Part shown: in pieces, positions 58,104 to 64,000 of the stretch
Layout of the letters: every line of letters begins with the position of its first letter
Position numbering within the stretch: the stretch's first letter is position 1
DNA from: Flavobacteriales bacterium
GTDB lineage: Bacteria > Bacteroidota > Bacteroidia > Flavobacteriales > Flavobacteriaceae
DNA: 64,000 bases
Direction: 5' to 3'
Assembly (NCBI GenBank): GCA_013205245.1
Contig: JABMNH010000014.1
Location: forward strand, 1 to 64,000
Notes under the pieces: model-generated
Databases searched by the model: none
What the model saw: only the letters and a program-made list of their open reading frames with translations
Told to the model about the DNA's origin: nothing
Translations under genes and position numbers: made by a program

Positions 58104-59129
58104 TTATATGTTTAAATTTTTTAATACGGTTACAACCTCTTCTGTCATTGCATTTGTAACAGCCAAATGTGTAACCATTCTAAGTTTGCCACCACCCATA
58201 GAACTGATTAAAATCTGCTGTTTTTTTAAAGCATTAACAAAGTCATCATCAGAAATAACATCGGTCACATTAAAAATAATGATATTGGTTTCAATAGGTT
58301 CTACATTACTTATATAAGGTGATTTACCTAAGGCTTCACCTATTTGCTTGGCGTGTTTATGATCTTCGGCAAGTCTTTCTACGTGATTGTCTAAAGCATA
58401 AATTCCCGCGGCAGCCAAATAACCAACTTGACGCATCGCACCACCAAATAATTTACGGATGCGATAAGCCTTTTTTATATGTGCTTTAGTCCCCAATAAA
58501 AGCGACCCAATTGGTGCTCCCAATCCTTTTGACAAACAAATAGAAATGGTATCAAACAAATCGCCATATTGTTTTGGTGTTTCATTTTTGGCTACTAAAG
58601 CGTTAAATAATCGGGCGCCATCAAGATGAAAAGCCAAATTGTTTTCTACACACACTTGCTTTATTTTTTTAATTTCTTCAATATCCCAACAGGCGCCACC
58701 GCCTTTATTTGTTGTGTTTTCTACAGCTACCAAACTGGTTGTTGGTATGTGAATATTGTCGGGACTATTAATAGCGTCTCTTACTTGTTCTGCCGTAAAC
58801 ATGCCGCGATCACCATCTAAAAGACAGCAAGAAATACCCGAATTAAAAGCCGCACCACCGCCTTCAAAATTATAGACATGTGCCCACTTATCGCAAATCA
58901 TTTGCTCGCTAGGTTGTGTATGAATTTTAATAGCTGTTTGATTTGCCATTGTGCCCGACGGAAAATACAAAGCTGCTTCTTTACCAAACATTTTGGCAAT
59001 TTTATCCTGTAAAGCTAGCGCCGTAGGATCGGCATTAAAAACATCGTCACCTACCTTGGCTTGCATCATCGCGTTAAGCATTTCGGGTGTGGGAACTGTT
59101 ACCGTATCACTAATTAAATTTATGTCCAT
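58104..59129 (-). CDS. ltaE: Low-specificity L-threonine aldolase
   Basis: A 341-residue PLP enzyme cleaving L-threonine or L-allo-threonine to glycine and acetaldehyde. Fold-type I motifs are YFPSGTMANQTAI, HLDGARLFNA (cofactor Asp and Arg) and the PLP lysine in SICLSKGLGAPIGSLLLG. RMVTHLAV near the end is also typical. The M28 peptidase gene starts four bases downstream, so peptide breakdown and threonine use may share a transcript. Confidence 0.94.
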   Translation of the reverse strand: MDINLISDTVTVPTPEMLNAMMQAKVGDDVFNADPTALALQDKIAKMFGKEAALYFPSGTMANQTAIKIHTQPSEQMICDKWAHVYNFEGGGAAFNSGISCCLLDGDRGMFTAEQVRDAINSPDNIHIPTTSLVAVENTTNKGGGACWDIEEIKKIKQVCVENNLAFHLDGARLFNALVAKNETPKQYGDLFDTISICLSKGLGAPIGSLLLGTKAHIKKAYRIRKLFGGAMRQVGYLAAAGIYALDNHVERLAEDHKHAKQIGEALGKSPYISNVEPIETNIIIFNVTDVISDDDFVNALKKQQILISSMGGGKLRMVTHLAVTNAMTEEVVTVLKNLNI

Positions 59130-59238
59130 TTTATTTTATATATTGTTTAAACTAAATTGTAAAAGAATTAAAGCACTAATTTATATAAATTGATTTAATC
59201 TCAACTTAAAAAACAACCAAACAATTAAAGAATAAGCT

Positions 59239-59246
59239 TATTTTTG
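59239..59246 (+). promoter_or_regulatory. -7 promoter element for prfB
   Basis: TATTTTTG followed by C is an exact match ending only eight bases before the prfB ATG, so the transcript may be nearly leaderless. Confidence 0.55.
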
Positions 59247-59254
59247 CAAGACTT

Positions 59255-60343
59255 ATGATTTCACAAGAACAAATTAAAGATATTGTCAATAGGATTGAGA
59301 ATTTAAAATCTTATTTAGATATAGAAGCCAAACAAATTGCTATTAGCAACGACGAAGAAAAAGCTTCGGCTCCCGATTTTTGGAATGATAATAAAGTTGC
59401 CGAGGCGCTGATGAAAACAATTCGTGCCACAAAAAAGTGGGTAGAAGATTACGAAGAAGTGCAAACTTTATCCGAAGATTTATCTGTTTTTTACGACTTT
59501 TTTAAAGCTGGCGAAGCCACCGAAAATGAATTAGAGTTCCAATATAAAAAGACTCTAGATTTTTTAGAAAATCTAGAATTTAAAAATATGCTTTCTGAAG
59601 AAGGCGATAGTTTAAGTGCTGTTTTACAAATTACCGCCGGAGCTGGTGGTACCGAGAGTTGCGATTGGGCACAAATGCTTTTGCGGATGTATTTAATGTG
59701 GTGCGAAAAACAAGGTTTTAAAGTTAAAGAACTCAACTATCAAGAAGGCGATACAGCCGGTATTAAAACGGTTACTATTGAGGTTGAAGGCGATTATGCT
59801 TTCGGTTATTTAAAAGGCGAAAATGGCGTGCACCGTTTGGTGCGCATTTCTCCTTTTGACAGCAATGCCAAACGTCATACAAGTTTTGCTTCGGTTTATG
59901 TGTACCCATTAGTTGATGATAGTATTGAAATTAATATAAGTCCGGCAGATATTACTTGGGATTTTGCGCGCTCTGGAGGTGCTGGTGGTCAAAATGTAAA
60001 TAAGGTAGAAACCAAAGCTATTTTGCGTCACAAACCATCGGGCATTATGGTGGTAAATTCCGAAACACGTTCTCAGTTAGAAAATCGTGAAAAGGCCATG
60101 CAAATGTTAAAGTCGCAGTTATACGAAATCGAATTGCAAAAACAACGCGAAAAACGGAACAGTATTGAGGCCAATAAAATGAATATCGAATTCGGCTCTC
60201 AAATCCGTAATTACGTAATGCATCCTTATAAATTGGTTAAAGATGTCCGTACAGGATGTGAAACTGCTCAGGTTGATGATGTGATGAATGGCGATTTAGA
60301 TGCCTTTATAAAAGCCTATTTAATGATGAATAGCAAACAATAA
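59255..60343 (+). CDS. prfB: Peptide chain release factor 2, without programmed frameshift
   Basis: A 362-residue class I release factor that reads UGA and UAA. The stop-codon tripeptide SPF (199-201) separates RF2 from RF1, and the catalytic GGQ (244-246, in [16 protein letters not shown]) triggers hydrolysis. In many bacteria the gene carries an in-frame UGA near codon 26 read by +1 frameshifting. Here the same region (SYLDIEAKQ) is one open frame with no stop, so that autoregulation is absent. The HAD phosphatase gene follows after nine bases. Confidence 0.96.
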   Translation: MISQEQIKDIVNRIENLKSYLDIEAKQIAISNDEEKASAPDFWNDNKVAEALMKTIRATKKWVEDYEEVQTLSEDLSVFYDFFKAGEATENELEFQYKKTLDFLENLEFKNMLSEEGDSLSAVLQITAGAGGTESCDWAQMLLRMYLMWCEKQGFKVKELNYQEGDTAGIKTVTIEVEGDYAFGYLKGENGVHRLVRISPFDSNAKRHTSFASVYVYPLVDDSIEINISPADITWDFARSGGAGGQNVNKVETKAILRHKPSGIMVVNSETRSQLENREKAMQMLKSQLYEIELQKQREKRNSIEANKMNIEFGSQIRNYVMHPYKLVKDVRTGCETAQVDDVMNGDLDAFIKAYLMMNSKQ

Positions 60344-60352
60344 TTAAAATTT

Positions 60353-60967
60353 ATGACACAAAAAATAGAAACCATCATCTTCGATTTGGGCGGTGTTTTG
60401 GTAGACTGGAATCCAAAATATGTTTATAACGAAGTCTTTGAAGGTGATACCGAAAAAGTAGATTGGTTTTTAAACAACATCTGCACATCAGACTGGAATA
60501 TCCAACAAGATGCTGGTAAATTAATGTCGGTTGCCACAGAAGAATTGGTGGCAAAATATCCCGAATACGAAGATTGGATTCGCCTCTTTTATGACCGTTG
60601 GGAAGATATGCTTAAAGGCGACATTCCAGAAACGGTTGCCATTTTAAAAAATTTAAAAGCTTCTAACAAATACCGCATTTATGCTTTGACTAATTGGTCT
60701 GCCGAAACTTTTCATATAGCCTTAGAACGTTTTGATTTTTTACAACTATTTGAAGGTATTTTGGTTTCGGGAGCCGAAAAAATGATAAAACCCAATAAAG
60801 ATATTTACGAACTATGCCTCAATCGGTTTAACATAAATCCTCAAAAAGCCATTTTTATTGATGATAATGAAGCCAATGTTTTGGGTGCTGAATCTGTGGG
60901 TTTAAAAGCCATTCGTTTTACATCGGCAGCGCAATTAAAAACGGATTTAGAAAAATTAAGTTTGTAA
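60353..60967 (+). CDS. HAD-superfamily phosphatase (YihX/haloacid dehalogenase-like)
   Basis: A 204-residue HAD hydrolase with motif I in IIFDLGGVLVDWN (nucleophile Asp), motif II in YALTNWSAETF, the motif III Lys in AEKMIKPNKDIYE and motif IV in FIDDNEANVLGAE. The alpha-helical cap lies between motifs I and II (subclass I). Similar small proteins dephosphorylate sugar phosphates such as glucose-1-phosphate; the substrate here is not determinable. It follows prfB closely and is probably co-transcribed. Confidence 0.88.
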   Translation: MTQKIETIIFDLGGVLVDWNPKYVYNEVFEGDTEKVDWFLNNICTSDWNIQQDAGKLMSVATEELVAKYPEYEDWIRLFYDRWEDMLKGDIPETVAILKNLKASNKYRIYALTNWSAETFHIALERFDFLQLFEGILVSGAEKMIKPNKDIYELCLNRFNINPQKAIFIDDNEANVLGAESVGLKAIRFTSAAQLKTDLEKLSL

Positions 60968-61035
60968 ATATTGTAACAAAAGCCTAATTTTATTATCTAA
61001 TAAATAGAATTTATTAAACCTTAAAATCAAAACAA

Positions 61036-61644
61036 ATGAAAAAGTGGTTAGTACCTGTATTAATTATTGGCGTCATAATCTTTGCTGGTTACAGATGGGC
61101 TGTAGGATTTAACAATACAGCAGTAAAATTAAATGAAAACATATCAGAAAGTTGGGGAAATGTGCAAACAGCCTATCAACGTAGAGGCGATTTAATTGGT
61201 AATTTGGTTAACACCGTTAAAGGAGCTTCCGATTTCGAAAAATCGACTTTAACTGCTGTTATAAATGCCAGAGCTAAAGCAACGTCGGTTACTATTGACC
61301 CAACTAATATTACACCACAACAATTGGCTAATTTTAATAAAGCTCAAGGCGGATTAAGTGGGGCACTAAAAAGTTTGTTGGTAACTGTAGAACGTTATCC
61401 TGAATTAAAAGCCAATCAGAATTTCTTGAAATTACAAGACGAATTGGCCAGTACAGAAAATCAGATTTTAACAGCACGCACACGTTTTAACGAAGCAACT
61501 AAGCCTTATAATACTCATGTAAAAACATTTCCTAATTCCATTTTGGCAGGACTTTTCAACTTTGAAGGCAAAGCTTATTTTGATGCCGAACCTGGTTCGG
61601 ATAAAGCCCCTGAAGTTAAATTTGATTTTGATAAAAAAGACTAA
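61036..61644 (+). CDS. LemA family protein
   Basis: A 202-residue protein with one N-terminal transmembrane helix (WLVPVLIIGVIIFAGY), followed by the four-helix LemA domain (AVKLNENISESWGNVQTAYQRRGDLIGNLVNTVKG at its start and NQILTARTRFNEATKPYN later). Function is unknown; LemA proteins commonly sit beside TPM-domain genes, as here. The stop codon overlaps the start of the next gene by one base, so the three genes form one unit. The FPNSILAGLFNFEGKAYF C terminus is typical. Confidence 0.9.
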   Translation: MKKWLVPVLIIGVIIFAGYRWAVGFNNTAVKLNENISESWGNVQTAYQRRGDLIGNLVNTVKGASDFEKSTLTAVINARAKATSVTIDPTNITPQQLANFNKAQGGLSGALKSLLVTVERYPELKANQNFLKLQDELASTENQILTARTRFNEATKPYNTHVKTFPNSILAGLFNFEGKAYFDAEPGSDKAPEVKFDFDKKD

Positions 61645-62081
61645 TGCTAAAAGTTGAAGATTTTTTAACAAAAGACCAAGAGCAATTAATTATCAATGCG
61701 ATAAAAATTGCAGAAAAAAATACGTCTGGAGAAATCCGCATTCATATAGAAAAATCATCAGACAAAGAACCTATGGATAGGGCTTTAGATGTCTTTTATG
61801 ATTTAAAGATGAACGAAACTGCCCTTAAAAATGGGGTCTTATTATATGTGGCTGTAGAAACCCAGCAATTTGCCATAATTGGCGATGTAGGCATTCATAC
61901 CAAAGTTACAGATAGCTTTTGGAATTCTACCAAAGACATTGTGTTTACACATTTTGCTAAAAAAGAGTATGCCAAAGGACTCGAATTGGCCATATTGGAA
62001 GTGGGCGAAAAATTAAAAACCTTTTTTCCTTACCAATCTAACGACACCAACGAATTATCAGACGAAATTTCAAAAGGATAA
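61644..62081 (+). CDS. TPM-domain protein, cytoplasmic-facing
   Basis: A 145-residue TPM-domain (TLP18.3/Psb32/MOLO-1) protein without a signal peptide or transmembrane segment. SGEIRIHIEKSSD, NGVLLYVAVETQQFAIIGDVGIH and the C-terminal LAILEVGEKLKTFFP fit the fold. TPM domains bind Ca2+ or have weak phosphatase activity in some relatives. It overlaps lemA by one base and abuts the following TPM gene directly. It may sit under the membrane, opposite the exported paralogue. Confidence 0.82.
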   Translation: MLKVEDFLTKDQEQLIINAIKIAEKNTSGEIRIHIEKSSDKEPMDRALDVFYDLKMNETALKNGVLLYVAVETQQFAIIGDVGIHTKVTDSFWNSTKDIVFTHFAKKEYAKGLELAILEVGEKLKTFFPYQSNDTNELSDEISKG

Positions 62082-62891
62082 ATGATTATATCTCAAAAAT
62101 TATTTAAAAAATACGCATTTATTTTAATCGCATTTTTATGTGTTCAGGTAGCATTTGGCCAGTTTACCATACCAAAAAAGCCAGACTTACAAACCAGTGT
62201 TTACGATTATGCCAATATATTATCTGCTTCGCAAAAAGCGACTTTAGAAAATAAATTAATAAAATATTCCGATTCTACCTCAACACAAATAGTGATTGCA
62301 ACTGTGGCATCCATAAAAGGCGAATCTATTGGTATTTTAACACCCAAATGGGCGCAAGAATGGGGCATTGGTCAAGCCAATGAAGATAATGGCGTTTTTG
62401 TTTTATTGGCAGAAAAAGAACATGAAATCTGGATTTCTCCCGGTTATGGTGTAGAATACAAACTCACAGCAGGTATCAATGGGACTATCATAAGAAATAT
62501 TATTATTCCAGAATTTAAAAAAGGTGATTATTACGCTGGCTTAGACAAAGGCGCCGATGCTATTTTCGACGTTTTAAATGGCACTTTTAAAAACACACAA
62601 AAGCTCAAAAAGAAAAACAAAAAATCTGGCATACTATATAATTTTATTATCATGGTTATTGTTATTGTATTATTTATTGCGCTCTCTAATAAGAACAAAG
62701 GTGGTGGTAATGGCAGAAACGGCAGAAATTCTACAGCAGCTAATATTTTAACAGCTATTCTTTTAAGCGGTGCAGGCAGAGGTAACTACGGCGGTGGTTC
62801 AAGCGGCGGTAGTTTTGGTGGTGGCCGTGGCTTTGGAGGCGGATTTGGCGGTGGTGGCTTTTCTGGTGGTGGCGCTGGTGGCAGTTGGTAA
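62082..62891 (+). CDS. TPM-domain membrane protein with Gly-rich tail (YgcG type)
   Basis: A 269-residue protein with a signal peptide (FLCVQVAFGQF), a periplasmic TPM domain (about 35-170: VYDYANILSASQKATLENKL, GVFVLLAEKEHEIWISPGYGVEYKLT), a transmembrane helix (FIIMVIVIVLFIALS) and a strongly Gly/Ser/Phe-rich low-complexity tail (repeats of FGGG). The tail codes for an open Pro-rich frame on the other strand, which is an artefact. It abuts the previous gene with no gap. Confidence 0.88.
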   Translation: MIISQKLFKKYAFILIAFLCVQVAFGQFTIPKKPDLQTSVYDYANILSASQKATLENKLIKYSDSTSTQIVIATVASIKGESIGILTPKWAQEWGIGQANEDNGVFVLLAEKEHEIWISPGYGVEYKLTAGINGTIIRNIIIPEFKKGDYYAGLDKGADAIFDVLNGTFKNTQKLKKKNKKSGILYNFIIMVIVIVLFIALSNKNKGGGNGRNGRNSTAANILTAILLSGAGRGNYGGGSSGGSFGGGRGFGGGFGGGGFSGGGAGGSW

Positions 62892-62933
62892 AGAGAGTTT
62901 TCTAGACAAAATTTACAAATTTGGTCTTGCCAA

Positions 62934-63371
62934 TTATGCAGCTTTCTTAGACTTTCTGTAAAGGAAAGAATTGTACAATTTTCTTTTGGCAAAATTAGAA
63001 CGCTGACCACTATTCACAAATTTGGTAAAAAGGGTTTTATTCACACCAAAATATTCATAGGCGGTACCACAAGCAAAGGTAATTTCTAAGAGCAAACTTT
63101 TGTGTTGGAAGTTTTCGATTTTTGATTCAGAAGTTATGCTAGCGTATTCTTTTAGATTAGAGGCTTTAGTTTCGGGCGCTATGCTTACCAAAAAATGATA
63201 GCCATCAATAATTTTCAAACTTATAATACCTGCCTCATTCTTTTTTTCTTCGTCCTGAAATTTATCTGGATGCCACTCCTTTACCAATCCTCTGTACGTC
63301 GTTTTTAGGTCTTTCAGATTAATGGCGCCTTCTACTTTAAATATTTTTTTGTACTCATTGATACGCTTCAT
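62934..63371 (-). CDS. J-domain plus KTSC-domain protein
   Basis: A 145-residue protein joining a small J-like domain (about 1-60, with the HPD motif in KEWHPDKF) to a KTSC-type domain (about 85-135: LLEITFACGTAYEYFGVNKTLFTKFVNSG), ending in a basic tail (FAKRKLYNSFLYRKSKKAA). HPD is the residue set that stimulates Hsp70 ATPase, so a DnaK co-factor role is possible. KTSC domains are thought to bind RNA or act in small-ligand binding. It is monocistronic with its own -7 box. Confidence 0.75.
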   Translation of the reverse strand: MKRINEYKKIFKVEGAINLKDLKTTYRGLVKEWHPDKFQDEEKKNEAGIISLKIIDGYHFLVSIAPETKASNLKEYASITSESKIENFQHKSLLLEITFACGTAYEYFGVNKTLFTKFVNSGQRSNFAKRKLYNSFLYRKSKKAA

Positions 63372-63393
63372 AGCTAGTCATTCAAATTTCGCG

Positions 63394-63401
63394 CAAATGT
63401 A
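63394..63401 (-). promoter_or_regulatory. -7 promoter element for the J-domain/KTSC gene
   Basis: The minus strand reads TACATTTG followed by C, an exact match, 22 bases before the ATG at 63371. Confidence 0.5.
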
Positions 63402-63569
63402 TTCATATTATCTGAACTAAAACTTTTATTTTTGAAATTGAGTAGAATTTGTAATATCCAAAAAATGAATAAAAAAATTAACGCTTAATAGTCTGGTTAA
63501 TAGGGCTATTTTTAATGTTTAGCCTTTCGTCTTCACTCAAAACGAAACTCGCAGTAAGGTTTTTCAATA

Positions 63570-64000
63570 TTACAAACTACCCAAACTCTCTTCTATCGTT
63601 TTAATTTTAGCCAAAGCATCTGCTTCTTTTTGACGTTCAATAGCAATAACTTGTTCTGGCGCATTATTCACAAAACGCTCGTTTGACAATTTGCCTTGAA
63701 CCGATTTTAAAAAACCTTTTATATATTTTAATTCATCGGTTAACTTGGCCTTTTCTTCTTCTGAGTTTACAGCATTTTCCACCGGGATAAAATATTCAAC
63801 AGATTGTACTCTAAACGACAAAGCTTTATCTACCTTTTCTAAAACCGTGCTAAAAGTTTCAATATTACCCAACTTTTTAATGACAGACGTAAACGTATCC
63901 GCAGCAGCGTCATTTTTTAAAACAGATATGTTTATGGTTTCTTTAAAGGAAATTTGTTTTTCTTTTCGGATGGAACGAATATTTGTAATCACCTCACTTG
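63570..64000 (-). CDS. valS: Valyl-tRNA synthetase, C-terminal part (cut by window edge)
   Basis: Only the last about 143 codons are in the window; the frame runs off at position 64000 and the GTG at 63992 is an internal valine, not a start. What is visible is the anticodon-domain end (ITNIRSIRKEKQISFKETI) and the C-terminal coiled-coil arm (about 85 to the end: EEEKAKLTDELKYIKGFLKSVQGKL, then NNAPEQVIAIERQKEADALAKI), typical of ValS. The arm contacts tRNA-Val. The enzyme charges tRNA-Val and edits threonine. Confidence 0.88.
   Translation of the reverse strand, partial: SEVITNIRSIRKEKQISFKETINISVLKNDAAADTFTSVIKKLGNIETFSTVLEKVDKALSFRVQSVEYFIPVENAVNSEEEKAKLTDELKYIKGFLKSVQGKLSNERFVNNAPEQVIAIERQKEADALAKIKTIEESLGSL

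Noticed and set aside
62786-63010. A proline-rich minus-strand frame
   Set aside because: It is the complement of the Gly-rich tail of the TPM protein.

Overview
The window is chromosomal DNA of a member of the Bacteroidota, most likely the family Flavobacteriaceae. It is AT-rich and gene-dense. Many genes are preceded by the Bacteroidota -7 promoter element TAnnTTTG instead of a sigma70-type -10 box, and Shine-Dalgarno sequences are weak or absent. It encodes CarboxypepD_reg-like/plug/beta-barrel TonB receptors, a secreted nuclease with a type IX secretion (Por) sorting tail, and the flavobacterial trio of ECF sigma factor, membrane protein and Spy-like protein. I see no phage, integrase island, CRISPR array, toxin-antitoxin locus, secondary-metabolite cluster, tRNA or rRNA. 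I found nothing I can defend as a wholly new multi-gene system. The interesting signals are smaller and embedded in ordinary genes.

Layout. 1-6 kb: an ArsC-like reductase and two tandem paralogous outer-membrane receptors, the first broken by a frameshift. 6-8 kb: fumarase and guanine deaminase, then a 540-bp repeat-filled gap. 8.4-12.2 kb (minus): pta-ackA-DinB operon for acetate overflow. 12.4-15.8 kb: hutI and ftcD (histidine breakdown) around a convergent thioredoxin. 16-17.4 kb: divergent aroQ and a XerC/XerD-type recombinase, flanked by repeat clusters. 17.6-20 kb (minus): a ZapB-like coiled coil, zapA, a probable 6S RNA and rny. 20.1-24.3 kb: M23 peptidase and TonB receptor. 24.4-25.9 kb: ECF sigma operon. 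26-31 kb: an ABC-F protein with one degenerate ATP site, a TlpA-like lipoprotein lacking redox cysteines, and a DEAD-box helicase. 31-34 kb (minus): HMG-CoA lyase, then gap and pfkA. 34-39.7 kb: a giant TamB-like gene divergent from tsaD. 39.7-48.8 kb: M1 peptidase, RsmB-like methyltransferase, secreted endonuclease I, beta-carbonic anhydrase, secreted EEP hydrolase, cold-shock protein, pcm, an oxidoreductase, 3-hydroxybutyryl-CoA dehydrogenase and a PagL-like lipid A deacylase. 49.3-53.6 kb (minus): MacAB-type export operon with two permeases. 53.7-59.1 kb: DCC protein, dicarboxylate/glutamate symporter, small membrane protein, msrA, M28 peptidase, threonine aldolase. 59.2-62.9 kb: prfB, HAD phosphatase, LemA and two TPM-domain proteins. 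62.9-64 kb (minus): a J-domain/KTSC protein and the 3' end of valS, cut by the window edge.

How it fits together. Glycolysis (pfkA-gap), acetate production (pta-ackA), fumarase, histidine and leucine breakdown and a C4-dicarboxylate/glutamate carrier describe an aerobic heterotroph feeding on peptides and sugars. Receptors, secreted peptidases and nucleases, the MacAB exporter, TamB, PagL and the ECF module describe a cell investing in its outer membrane. A near-identical 14-base LacI-type palindrome lies both in the pta/hutI intergenic region and upstream of pfkA-gap, suggesting one regulator may link overflow metabolism, histidine use and glycolysis.
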